From positions 2,480,001 through 2,544,000 of the forward strand of contig NZ_CP180001.1 of the NCBI RefSeq assembly GCF_047528295.1: a stretch of 64,000 nucleotides of DNA. Reading direction: 5' to 3'. This document shows positions 26,851 to 35,926 of the stretch, one piece after another (within the stretch, counting starts at the first letter, position 1; each line of letters opens with the position of its first letter). Origin of the DNA: Peptacetobacter sp900550335. GTDB taxonomy: Bacteria > Bacillota > Clostridia > Peptostreptococcales > Peptostreptococcaceae. The translations under genes and the position numbers were made by a program. Below the pieces are notes generated by a model. It was not told where the DNA came from and did no database searches. It saw nothing but the letters and a program-made list of their open reading frames with translations.

Positions 26851-26880
26851 TAAAAGGCAGTACGAAAATCATACTGCCCT
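26851..26880 (-). terminator. Hairpin terminator between the macrodomain gene and the GME-fold gene
   Basis: Perfect stem GGCAGTA/TACTGCC with nine-base loop, followed by TTTTATTTT and then at once by the ribosome site of the downstream gene. It could end the macrodomain transcript or attenuate the next gene. Confidence 0.65.
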
Positions 26881-27013
26881 AAGTTTAATCTAATTCTATT
26901 ATATTTTAGTTTTTATTTAATATTATTTTAAGTTAATATCACAAGGCTTTAAAGTTAGCATCCTAAAACTTTAAATAATATCACTTTGATATAACTTTTA
27001 AAATTTAAGAAAA

Positions 27014-27868
27014 CTATCTTTCTAAAGCTTTTAAGTATTTTTCCATTTCTTCATCGTCATATACATTAAATATAACTTTTATGTCTTTTTCAGGATTTTC
27101 TTTTAACCAAATTCTAACTCTATCTACAGCAAGTTGTGCTGCTTCTTTTTTTGGATAACCTGAAGATCCTGTAGATACACCACAGAATACTATTGTTTTT
27201 ATATCTTCTATATCTTTTACAGTATTTAAAACTGATTTATAACAGTGAAGTAACTGTTTTTCATGCTCTTTACTAGGGTTTCCACCTAAAACAACAGGTC
27301 CTACAGTATGAACAACATATTTTGAAGGTAGGCAGTATGCTCTTGTTATCTTAGCATCTCCCGCGTATTCGATATGTCCTTGTTTTTCTATTATTGTATT
27401 GCAGTCTTCTCTAAGTCTTGGCCCTGCTGCTGCATGAATTTTACTATCTACTCCTTTATGGAATGGTTGTCTATTTCCTAATAATGAACTGTTTGCATCA
27501 TTTACAATTGCATCAGCCTTTATTTTTGTTATATCGCCTTTCCAAACGGCTATTCTATCTTCTTTTTCTTCTATTGAATTTGCATCAACTGCATTTTCTA
27601 TATCATTTTCTATAAGAAGAATATTTTCAAGCATAGCTAGTATTTCCGGAGTAATTTTTTTAACCGGATAAGCAGCTAATAATGCTTTTAATTTTTCTAT
27701 AGGTTCTAATTCAACTTTTGAGCTATACACTTTTGCTGGTACATCAGATGCAAAATAAGTAGTTAAAGTTTTTATATTCTTATTTTTCTGCTCCTCTGTA
27801 AGTGGCTTAACTGTTTTATCTAATTCTTCAAACAGTTTTATATCCTCAGCATAGTCTTTCCATTTCAT
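27014..27868 (-). CDS. Macrodomain protein, ADP-ribose hydrolase family (zinc site missing)
   Basis: The 284-residue chain has an N-terminal helical extension (1-100) and a macrodomain (about 105-280), the architecture of bacterial Zn-macrodomain protein-ADP-ribose hydrolases. ADP-ribose contacts are visible: KGDITKIKADAIVNDANSSLLG and GVSTGSSGYP. In that family the stretch after NxANS normally reads LGCF-P-H-C. Here it is LGNRQPFHKG, so both zinc cysteines are replaced (N132, G139) while His137 stays. Binding of ADP-ribose is likely; hydrolysis may work differently. It follows a glycosyltransferase gene by about 100 bases. Confidence 0.85.
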   Translation of the reverse strand: MKWKDYAEDIKLFEELDKTVKPLTEEQKNKNIKTLTTYFASDVPAKVYSSKVELEPIEKLKALLAAYPVKKITPEILAMLENILLIENDIENAVDANSIEEKEDRIAVWKGDITKIKADAIVNDANSSLLGNRQPFHKGVDSKIHAAAGPRLREDCNTIIEKQGHIEYAGDAKITRAYCLPSKYVVHTVGPVVLGGNPSKEHEKQLLHCYKSVLNTVKDIEDIKTIVFCGVSTGSSGYPKKEAAQLAVDRVRIWLKENPEKDIKVIFNVYDDEEMEKYLKALER

Positions 27869-27968
27869 AACTCATCACTCCAATCTGTTTTAAGTCAGTT
27901 TTCTTTTTTATTTAACTTAATTGTAACACATATTGGTCAAACTTAAAATTTTATTTGTAAACGTTATA

Positions 27969-29207
27969 CTAATTTGTTTTTATTATCATTTCTTCCATTC
28001 TTTTTGCAAGTCCATCCCAAGTTTTTTCTGACATATCTATAAACCTTTTGTGATTTGTAGTATCTAAATTTTCTTTTATCATCTGATCTAAAGCTTCAGA
28101 TAATCTTTCCTCAAATGGCTCTATTGCATCGTCTGCAGGAACACCTACAGCTTTCATTTTTGGAAGTTCAACGTATTTTATTTTTCCAGATGTATTTATT
28201 TTTTCTCCAATCCACTCTTTAACCCCCGGTATATCAGTTACTACTACATCTGTACCGCATGCCATAGCTTCCAATACAACAACAGGTAGTCCTTCATAGA
28301 ATGAAGGTAAAACAAATATATCTGCTTTGTTGAATTCCTCACTTAAATCATTTTGATTTAATTTTCCAAGGAATTTTATATCAAATCTACTATTATTTGC
28401 CTTTTCTACAATTTCATCATAAGATTCTTTATCGCTTCCTGTACCCGCAAGTCTAACTTTGATAAAATCATCATTATAATCTAGTCTATCTAAACAATCT
28501 ATAAATGGTATAAGTCCTTTTGATTTGCATATTTTTCCTGCAAATACTAATTCTATATAATCTTTTTCTATGTTGTAATTTTTATCCTTAAATATTTTAT
28601 CGTTATATCCACTTCCAATTACCTTTACCTTGTCCTCTCCAACATTGAATACAGACATTATATCTCTTCTCTGTTCTTCATGAAGTGCAAATAACATATC
28701 TAAATTTCTTATATTTTCTTTTATATACTCTCTTTCAAGAGGTATTGTTTTTAACTGTCTTAGGCAAGTTCCATGACATACCGCAGCTATTTTTATATTC
28801 TTATCTTTTACAATTTCTCTTACAAATGCAGTAAGCAGATATAAATGATGGCAGATTATAATATTAGGCTTAAACTCTTCTAACGCCTTATTTATCTGCT
28901 TTTCAAATGCTTTTTTTAACTTTTCTACCATTTCAGAATCCATATCTCTATATCTAGTACTCTTATATGGCATAGAGTCACTCATTCCAACTACATTAAA
29001 ATCTAACTCATCTGTATTATATATAACTGGATAGAATTTTGTATCTCCAAAATGTCCTTCCAATTCTTTTATGCTGTCATCCACATCAATTCCAGCTATA
29101 ACGGATTGCTCATATCCTAATTTTTCAAATCCCTTTATCATTCCACACATATATATTCCGCTTCCTGTGCTATTAGGTTTTTGGGTAGTTATGTGTAATA
29201 TCCTCAT
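27969..29207 (-). CDS. GT4-family glycosyltransferase
   Basis: Retaining GT-B glycosyltransferase of 412 residues. N-terminal Rossmann half starts MRILHITTQKPNSTGSGIYM; the C-terminal nucleotide-sugar domain contains VFAGKICKSKGLIPFIDCLDRL and the E-x7-E motif FVLPSFYEGLPVVVLEAMACG. No signal peptide, so it acts in the cytoplasm. It starts 23 bases after the PP2C-like gene and is probably co-transcribed with it. Acceptor is unknown. Confidence 0.88.
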   Translation of the reverse strand: MRILHITTQKPNSTGSGIYMCGMIKGFEKLGYEQSVIAGIDVDDSIKELEGHFGDTKFYPVIYNTDELDFNVVGMSDSMPYKSTRYRDMDSEMVEKLKKAFEKQINKALEEFKPNIIICHHLYLLTAFVREIVKDKNIKIAAVCHGTCLRQLKTIPLEREYIKENIRNLDMLFALHEEQRRDIMSVFNVGEDKVKVIGSGYNDKIFKDKNYNIEKDYIELVFAGKICKSKGLIPFIDCLDRLDYNDDFIKVRLAGTGSDKESYDEIVEKANNSRFDIKFLGKLNQNDLSEEFNKADIFVLPSFYEGLPVVVLEAMACGTDVVVTDIPGVKEWIGEKINTSGKIKYVELPKMKAVGVPADDAIEPFEERLSEALDQMIKENLDTTNHKRFIDMSEKTWDGLAKRMEEMIIKTN

Positions 29208-29230
29208 TTCTAATCCTTTCCTTCTATAAA

Positions 29231-30088
29231 CTATTTTTTATTATAAAGCTCTACATATACAGCTGTTGAGTCGTCCATAACCTTAAATCTAGGCATTTTT
29301 ATTGCCTTATAGTCGTCTTCCTCAAATTCTCTCACCTGATTGAAAATATACTCTATTCCCATTTTTTCAGCTATATATATTAATTCATCCTCTTTCAGAA
29401 TCCCATATCTATCTGATGCACATGTAAATCCGTCACTAGCAAGCATTATCTTCATTTCATCCTCTACCTGAAGATATCCATGTATAGAATTTTCAATTGC
29501 TTCCTCACTAAAATCTAAAATCCAATATCCATCTTTAGTATTTTTTTTCATTCTATTTTCTATTATGGTATTCATAACCCTAGCTTTTATTTCATTAAAT
29601 GATAGCTTATCTAAATTAGGTATTCTCATCATTTCATCGTATACTTTATCATCAAGGTGACATATACTTCTATCTTTTATAATTTTTCTTTCTCCATCAT
29701 TATAGAAAAAAGAACAATCGCCTAAAAGAAAATACTCTATCATATCATCTCTGAATTTTACTATCGCTATAGAGCTAGACGGTAAATCTAATTTTTTTAC
29801 ATCTTTACCTTCTACAAGCTCTTTATACTCTTCTTTTATACTTCTTATTCCATCCAACATAATTTCTTTTAACGAATCACTTCTGTATATATTTTCATGT
29901 AAAAAGTTATTCCACCACTGAGAGTACCATCTAGCATCACTCTCATCAGACACTATATTCTTACCATTAAGTCCTGTTGCTCCATCAAGTACCCATATTC
30001 CAAAAGGTGTTATACCAGCCGCATCTTCATTATAAGATGCTGTTCCTTGATTACATAAAAGGCTACAGTTTTTTATTTTTAGCCTCAT
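29231..30088 (-). CDS. PP2C-like serine/threonine phosphatase domain protein
   Basis: A 285-residue protein with the metal-binding pattern of PP2C phosphatases: NEDAAG near residue 22, FGIWVLDGATGL (motif DG), YFLLGDCSFFY, IMLASDGFTCA and a late DDST. The first motif lacks the usual R-x-x-N-E-D context, and there is no transmembrane segment. Start at 30088 (MRLKIKNCSLL) after AAAGGAGG. No kinase gene is nearby; the partner in the same unit is a GT4 glycosyltransferase. Substrate unknown. Confidence 0.78.
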   Translation of the reverse strand: MRLKIKNCSLLCNQGTASYNEDAAGITPFGIWVLDGATGLNGKNIVSDESDARWYSQWWNNFLHENIYRSDSLKEIMLDGIRSIKEEYKELVEGKDVKKLDLPSSSIAIVKFRDDMIEYFLLGDCSFFYNDGERKIIKDRSICHLDDKVYDEMMRIPNLDKLSFNEIKARVMNTIIENRMKKNTKDGYWILDFSEEAIENSIHGYLQVEDEMKIMLASDGFTCASDRYGILKEDELIYIAEKMGIEYIFNQVREFEEDDYKAIKMPRFKVMDDSTAVYVELYNKK

Positions 30089-30312
30089 AAACAATCCTCC
30101 TTTTTGGATTTATATATTTATAATTATTTCTTTTATCAATATGTTAAATTATATTTTCTATACAAATCAGTATAACACTATATTTTTTATGATAGTATTT
30201 GTTTTTTCTATTGTAATTTTCTTATTATTAGTTTTTTTCTATATAAAGCTTTACTTTTCTATTCTACTACAATAAAGCTATATTTTGTAAAAATTTTGCA
30301 TAAAATTACAAT

Positions 30313-30343
30313 AAAAAAGAGCCCTTATTAGACTCTTTTTTAA
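30313..30343 (-). terminator. Terminator of the nitroreductase gene
   Basis: Stem AAAAAAGAG/CTCTTTTTT with a short loop; the minus strand ends in a U run. It lies about 30 bases after the stop. Confidence 0.7.
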
Positions 30344-30373
30344 TAACTATTTTCAATTTTAAAATTTCTATTG

Positions 30374-30895
30374 TTAGAATTTTTCTAAATGAACTTTCTC
30401 CCAAACTACATCTTTATCTGTGTATGATTCTTTATCCTCATTTGAATATCCAAGACCTAATATGCACTGCACTTTGTAGTTTTCTGGTATTTCCATAACA
30501 TTTTTTATATAATCTTCAGCTGTCTGATTTTCATCGTGTGCTCTTTCTCTAACCTGTACCCAACAAGTTGCAAGACCTAGGCTATGAGCTTCAAGCTGCA
30601 TATATGATGCTGCTATTGAGCAGTCTTCAGTCCAAACATCAGTCAATTCTGGATCAGCAGCTATAACAATCGCTACTGGTGCATCCTTTAGGAAGAATCC
30701 TCCACCCCGTGTTCTACAGTTAGATAAAAGCTCTAATTTTTTTGAATCTGTAGTTACTACAAATTCCCATGGTCTTTTAGATCTTCCTGATGGAGCTAAA
30801 AGTCCGGCTTTTAGAACTTTTTTAAGTTTATCTTCTGGCACTGGAAGGTCAGAATACTTTCTACAACTTCTTCTTGTTTTAACAAAATCTATCAC
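30374..30895 (-). CDS. Nitroreductase-family FMN oxidoreductase
   Basis: A 173-residue FMN protein. Typical signature: VKTRRSCRKYSDLPVPEDKL at the N-terminus (FMN phosphate binding), GLLAPSGRSKRPWEFVV, SIAASYMQLEAHSLGLATCWVQ and the C-terminal LGLGY. Such enzymes reduce nitro compounds or quinones with NAD(P)H. Stands alone between terminators. True substrate cannot be told. Confidence 0.88.
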   Translation of the reverse strand: MIDFVKTRRSCRKYSDLPVPEDKLKKVLKAGLLAPSGRSKRPWEFVVTTDSKKLELLSNCRTRGGGFFLKDAPVAIVIAADPELTDVWTEDCSIAASYMQLEAHSLGLATCWVQVRERAHDENQTAEDYIKNVMEIPENYKVQCILGLGYSNEDKESYTDKDVVWEKVHLEKF

Positions 30896-31073
30896 AAAAA
30901 TACCCCCTTCATTTTTGAAATATTTAATTCCTATAATTACATTATACTTTAATTAAAGATTTTTTATATATATTTATAAAAAATAGCTTTAATTAAAAAA
31001 ATAACAATTATTTTTTACTCTGGGGTTCCCACCTTTTGTATAGCTATACTCAATATTGTTGTAATTATAAAGA

Positions 31074-31108
31074 CAAAAAAGAAGCTACTACAATAATTGT
31101 AGCAACTC
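31074..31108 (-). terminator. Terminator of the aconitase/isocitrate dehydrogenase operon
   Basis: Stem GAAGCTACTACAA/TTGTAGCAACTC (31081-31108) with four-base loop, followed on the minus strand by six U residues, 25 bases after the dehydrogenase stop. Confidence 0.85.
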
Positions 31109-31132
31109 CTTTAATATAGGGAATTTAGTTTA

Positions 31133-32125
31133 TTAAAGATATTTGCAAATTTCATCGGCGAATTTGTCAGTGCTTGCATCTCCGCCTAAATCAACAGTTA
31201 GTATTTTTCCATCTTCAAATACTTTTTCTAAAGCATTTGTGATTCTATCTGCCGCATCATTTTCGCCTATGTATCTAAGCATCATAACTGCAGATTGTAT
31301 TATAGCTGTTGGATTAGCTATGTTCTGGCCTGCTATCTGAGGTGCACTTCCATGTACAGCCTCAAATACAGCATAGTCTTTACCTATATTGGCACTCGGT
31401 ATTAGTCCAAGTCCTCCAACAAGTCCTGAACATAAGTCTGAAAGTATATCTCCATAAAGGTTTGGCATAACCATTACGTCGTATTTTTCTGGATTTAATA
31501 CTAAATTCATAGCAGCTGCATCTACTATTAAATCATCTGCTTCAATATCTAATCCCTCTACTTTTTCTCTATATACGTCTAAGAATAATCCATCTGTCAA
31601 TTTCATTATATTTGCTTTATGTACACCAGTTATTTTTTTTCTGTTGTTTTTCTTAGCATAATCTACAGCAAAGTCTACTATTCTTTCACATGCTGGTCTT
31701 GTTATTATTTTTATTGTTTCTGCACCATAGTCACCTATTTTGTGCTCTATTCCTGTATAGCAACCTTCTGTATTTTCTCTTACTATAACTAAATCCACGT
31801 CTTCATATCTATTTTTTATTCCTTTAAAACTTTTTACAGGTCTTACATTTGCATAAAGGTCTAAAGTTTTTCTAAGTGCAACATTTACACTTCTGAATCC
31901 TTTTCCAACAGGAGTTGTTATAGGTCCTTTTATAGCAATTTTATTTTTCTTTATACTATCTATTACATAGTCTGGTAGTGGAGTATTGTATTCATCTATT
32001 ACCTCCATACCAGCTTTTACTTCTTCCCATTCTATTTCTACACCTGCTTTTGCTACTACTTTTTTCATAGCTGCAGTTCCCTCAGGTCCTATTCCATCCC
32101 CAGGTATAAGTGTTATTTTATACAT
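31133..32125 (-). CDS. icd: NAD-dependent isocitrate/isopropylmalate dehydrogenase family enzyme
   Basis: Oxidatively decarboxylates isocitrate to 2-oxoglutarate. The 330-residue chain begins MYKITLIPGDGIGPEG and has the substrate-binding NVRPVK, IVRENTEGCYTGIEH, the catalytic KANIMKLTDGLFLDV, the metal-binding DLIVDAAAMNLV and MPNLYGDILSDLCSGLVGG, and the NAD site GSAPQIAGQNIANP. Start at 32125 is preceded by GGGAAG. It follows aconitase and a citrate/homocitrate synthase in one operon, which favours isocitrate over isopropylmalate; no leucine genes are near. Confidence 0.88.
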   Translation of the reverse strand: MYKITLIPGDGIGPEGTAAMKKVVAKAGVEIEWEEVKAGMEVIDEYNTPLPDYVIDSIKKNKIAIKGPITTPVGKGFRSVNVALRKTLDLYANVRPVKSFKGIKNRYEDVDLVIVRENTEGCYTGIEHKIGDYGAETIKIITRPACERIVDFAVDYAKKNNRKKITGVHKANIMKLTDGLFLDVYREKVEGLDIEADDLIVDAAAMNLVLNPEKYDVMVMPNLYGDILSDLCSGLVGGLGLIPSANIGKDYAVFEAVHGSAPQIAGQNIANPTAIIQSAVMMLRYIGENDAADRITNALEKVFEDGKILTVDLGGDASTDKFADEICKYL

Positions 32126-32153
32126 TAGCTTCACTTCCCAATCATAATATATT

Positions 32154-34079
32154 TTAGTTAGCTGTCTTTTTTGTGTAATTTAATTTTCCACCAGCTTTTA
32201 TTACTTCTACATCTGAATCTGATAATTCAACTATTACATCAAATTCAAATCCTTTAGTAACATTCTTAACTGTTATTTTTCCACTTTCTACTTTATTTAT
32301 AGCATCTTCTATTAAAAGTTCATCCATCTGGTCTATTCTGTCGTAATCGTCTGGATTTTCAAATACCATCGGTATTATTCCACTGTTTATAAGATTTGCT
32401 TTATGTATTCTAGCAAAACTCTTAACTATTACACCTTTTATTCCTAGATAAAGTGGTGCAAGTGCTGCGTGTTCTCTACTAGATCCCTGTCCGTAGTTAT
32501 CTCCACCTACTATAAATCCACCGCCGTTTTCCTCAGCTCTCTTTGGAAAATCTTCATCTATTGTGCTGAAGCAGAATCCAGAAAGATACGGAATATTACT
32601 TCTATATGGTAGTAATTTTGCATTTGATGGCATTATGTGGTCTGTAGTTATATTATCTCCTACTTTTAGAACTGCCTTACCAGATACAGATTCAGCAAGC
32701 TCTGTATTTAGTGGGAATGGTTTTATATTTGGCCCTCTTTCCACTTCCACTTTATCTCCATCCTCTGCTGGTTTGATTATCATGCTATCATCAGTTATAA
32801 ATTCATCAACAGATAAATTTTCAAATTCAACAGGCATTTCCATAGGATCTGTAAGTACACCTGTTATTGCACTCACAGCTGCTGTTTCAGGGCTAACTAA
32901 ATATACCTTAGCTGATAGTGTTCCACTTCTTCCGTAGAAGTTTCTATTGAATGTTCTTAAAGATACTGCATCTGTTCCTGGAGACTGTCCCATACCTATA
33001 CATGGGCCACATGAATTTTCAAGTATTCTAGCTCCAGATGATATAATATCCGCTAAAGCTCCATTTCTTGAAATCATTTCCATAACCTGTCTTGAACCTG
33101 GTGCAATTACTAAACTTACATCCTTATGAACTTTCTTTCCTTTTAGTATCTGAGCTACTTTCATTAAATCTTCATAAGAAGAGTTTGTACAACTTCCTAT
33201 AGCTACCTGATTTATTTTTATATTTCCTATATTTTTTATTGTATCTACATTATCTGGGCTGTGAGGTTTTGCCGCCATTGGAACTAATTCATCTAAGTTT
33301 ATGTCTATTACTCTATTGTATATAGCATCTGCATCTGGTTTTAATTCTATCCATTCATCTTCTCTTCCTTGTGCTTTAAAAAATTCTAAAGTTTTTTCAT
33401 CACTTGGGAATATAGATGTTGTAGCACCAAGCTCTGCACCCATATTTGTTATTGTAGCTCTCTGCGGTACAGAAAGATATTTCAGTCCTTCTCCACCGTA
33501 TTCATATACTTTTCCAACTCCACCTTTTACAGTTTCACGTCTTAATACTTCTAATATGATATCTTTTGAAGCTACCATATTATTTAATTTCCCTATTAAG
33601 TTTACTTTTACTACTTCTGGTGCTTTTATACTATATGCTTTTCCTGCCATTGCAAGAGCTACATCTAGACCTCCAGCACCTATAGCTATCATTCCAACGC
33701 CACCTGCTGTTGGAGTATGGCTATCTGAGCCTAGCAAAGTATTTCCCGGTTTAGAAAATCTTTCAAGATATACCTGATGACATATTCCATTTCCAGGTCT
33801 TGAGAAATATATCCCGTATTTATCTGCTGCGGTCTGTATATATCTATGGTCATCTGCATTTTCAAATCCCTGCTGAAGCATATTATGGTCTATAAATGCT
33901 ACACTTTTTTCTGTTTTAACTTTCTTTATTCCCATTGCTTCAAGCTGAAGATATGCCATTGTTCCTGTTGAATCCTGTGTAAGTGTGTTATCTATTTTAA
34001 TACTTATAGTATTTCCTGCTTTAATTTCTCCATCTACTAGATGTTTTTTTAATATTTTATATACGAGATTCTCTCCCAT
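32154..34079 (-). CDS. Aconitate hydratase, short form
   Basis: Fe-S hydro-lyase interconverting citrate and isocitrate. The 641-residue length fits the short AcnA-related form of anaerobes. Cluster cysteines are in IGSCTNSSYEDL and NSCGPCIGMGQ. Also seen are LLGSDSHTPTAGGVGMIAIGAGG and the C-terminal swivel domain with GDNYGQGSSREHAALAPLYLG. It lies 28 bases before the dehydrogenase gene and about 120 bases after the synthase. Confidence 0.95.
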   Translation of the reverse strand: MGENLVYKILKKHLVDGEIKAGNTISIKIDNTLTQDSTGTMAYLQLEAMGIKKVKTEKSVAFIDHNMLQQGFENADDHRYIQTAADKYGIYFSRPGNGICHQVYLERFSKPGNTLLGSDSHTPTAGGVGMIAIGAGGLDVALAMAGKAYSIKAPEVVKVNLIGKLNNMVASKDIILEVLRRETVKGGVGKVYEYGGEGLKYLSVPQRATITNMGAELGATTSIFPSDEKTLEFFKAQGREDEWIELKPDADAIYNRVIDINLDELVPMAAKPHSPDNVDTIKNIGNIKINQVAIGSCTNSSYEDLMKVAQILKGKKVHKDVSLVIAPGSRQVMEMISRNGALADIISSGARILENSCGPCIGMGQSPGTDAVSLRTFNRNFYGRSGTLSAKVYLVSPETAAVSAITGVLTDPMEMPVEFENLSVDEFITDDSMIIKPAEDGDKVEVERGPNIKPFPLNTELAESVSGKAVLKVGDNITTDHIMPSNAKLLPYRSNIPYLSGFCFSTIDEDFPKRAEENGGGFIVGGDNYGQGSSREHAALAPLYLGIKGVIVKSFARIHKANLINSGIIPMVFENPDDYDRIDQMDELLIEDAINKVESGKITVKNVTKGFEFDVIVELSDSDVEVIKAGGKLNYTKKTAN

Positions 34080-34200
34080 TTTCTCACCCTCTTAATCTAA
34101 TTCATAATTAGTCTAATTTATATCTTCTACCTTATTTTTTAGACAATTTATTATTATTTATTAAAACTTTTATATTTTTATTTTAAGTATTTTCTTATTA

Positions 34201-35358
34201 TTAAGCATTTTCTTCATCAGCTAATAAATCGTAGTATATTCCAACTATTTCCTTGTCGAATAAAGATCTCTTCATTCTAACTGATACTGATCTTATTTCT
34301 TCTAATACTTTTGAAGCCATTTCTGGAGATAATTCTATATCGTATTCAAGGAATTTATTTATTATAGCTGCTTTTCCTGAATGTTTTCCTATAACTATCT
34401 GTCTCTGTAGTCCGACTTCTTCTGGTTCGAAAGCTTCATAGTTTTTAGGATCTTTTAAGGCTCCATCTGCATGTATTCCAGATTCATGTTTGAACATATT
34501 GCTTCCAACTATTGCCTTCCAAGCTGGTAATTCTCTTCCTGATGCATTTGATACATATTCTGATAACTCTTTGAATTTTTTAGTATCTATGTCCATACCA
34601 TATTTAAAAACATGTTTTAGTGCCATTAGTACTTCTTCTAATGCAGCATTTCCAGCTCTTTCTCCAAGTCCATTTACTGTAACACCTATATGATTTGCTC
34701 CTCCTATAGCACCTGCTATTGCATTTGCTGTAGCCATACCGAAATCATTGTGAGTATGCATTTCTATATCAAAATTAGTTGCTTTATGAATTTTTTCTAT
34801 TTTATTTCTTATTGTGAATGGGTCCATAACTCCAACTGTATCGCAGAATCTAAATCTATCTGCTCCAGCCCGTTTACCAGCTTCTATAAACTGTATTAAG
34901 AAATCATCATCTGCTCTAGAAGCATCTTCACCATTTATAGATACGTAAAGTCCGTTTTTCTTAGCGTATTCAACAGATTTCACCATATTTTCTATAACCC
35001 ATTCTCTTGAAGTTCTAAGTTTGTTCTGAATGTGTATGTCTGATACTGAAATAGAGATTGCCACAGCATCAACACCACAATCAATAGACTGTTCAATATC
35101 GCCAATAACTGCTCTGTTCCAAGCCATTATGCTTGATTTTAAATTTCTCTTGCAAATTTTTTTAATTGCATCTTTTTCATCGCCACCCATTGCAGGTATT
35201 CCTACTTCTAACTGGTCAACGCCTAAATCACTAAGCATCTGTGCTATTGTTATCTTTTCATTGTTTGCAAAAACAACTCCTGCTGTCTGTTCACCGTCTC
35301 TAAGTGTTGTATCTACTATCTTTATCTCTCTATTTTTTAATTTATCAACTACACACAT
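34201..35358 (-). CDS. Homocitrate synthase/Re-citrate synthase-like enzyme (AksA/NifV type)
   Basis: HMGL-like TIM-barrel acyl transferase of 385 residues. Motifs: IVDTTLRDGEQTAGVVF (catalytic Arg-Asp), HTHNDFGMATANAIAGAIGGA (metal His residues), VNGLGERAGNAALEEV and GIHADG. It condenses acetyl-CoA with a 2-oxo acid. Because aconitase and isocitrate dehydrogenase follow, oxaloacetate is the likely acceptor, which would make it a Re-type citrate synthase replacing GltA; this is inference. No nif genes are in the window. Start follows AGGAGGTATTTAAA. Confidence 0.82.
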   Translation of the reverse strand: MCVVDKLKNREIKIVDTTLRDGEQTAGVVFANNEKITIAQMLSDLGVDQLEVGIPAMGGDEKDAIKKICKRNLKSSIMAWNRAVIGDIEQSIDCGVDAVAISISVSDIHIQNKLRTSREWVIENMVKSVEYAKKNGLYVSINGEDASRADDDFLIQFIEAGKRAGADRFRFCDTVGVMDPFTIRNKIEKIHKATNFDIEMHTHNDFGMATANAIAGAIGGANHIGVTVNGLGERAGNAALEEVLMALKHVFKYGMDIDTKKFKELSEYVSNASGRELPAWKAIVGSNMFKHESGIHADGALKDPKNYEAFEPEEVGLQRQIVIGKHSGKAAIINKFLEYDIELSPEMASKVLEEIRSVSVRMKRSLFDKEIVGIYYDLLADEENA

Positions 35359-35374
35359 TTTAAATACCTCCTAA

Positions 35375-35926
35375 ATTTAAAACTAAATTCCTTTTTTATT
35401 TTCCCTAACAAATTCCCTTTTTAGTGTTTTAAAATATATTATTTAGACTTTACACTAATTTACAACTTTTTTGAATTATGCAATTTATTTTTATAATCTT
35501 GCATTTATCTCTTGGGTATATAATAGTACTTTAACAAAAATAAATCAACACCTTTTTGAATTTTATTTTTAAATTCTTGCATTTTTTTCTAAAAAAATCA
35601 TTTTTTATGTCTTTTTTTGACTATTTTATAATTCTATATTGCAATTTATTATAATTTTTTTAAAATTATTCACTTTTTTTAAAATAATTTACATAGATTT
35701 AATGCCTAATTCAAACATTAATTTCACATTCAATCAAATAATTTTCTCTCAATTATTCATTTTTTGATACATTTCCATTAAATAATTAGATTTCGTGTTA
35801 TAATAATTTATAATGCTTAGTAAGTAATTTTTAATTTATTAAAATTTTATAAAACTAGACAAAAATACTCATGACTTTAGTTGTGATAGGTTCAATAAAT
35901 AATATTAATTTGAAAGGAAATAGATT
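35375..35926. promoter_or_regulatory. Divergent A+T-rich intergenic region with helicase promoter
   Basis: About 550 bases between the divergent synthase operon and the DEAD-box helicase gene. An extended -10 element TGTTATAAT (TATAAT at 35799-35804) points toward the helicase and leaves a leader of roughly 115 bases. Homopolymer T and A tracts dominate the rest. I see no coding sequence or clear riboswitch. Confidence 0.5.

Noticed and set aside
35375..35926. Long intergenic region examined for tRNA, riboswitch or CRISPR repeats
   Set aside because: Only homopolymer-rich DNA and a promoter were seen; there are no regularly spaced repeats anywhere in the window and no tRNA cloverleaf was found.
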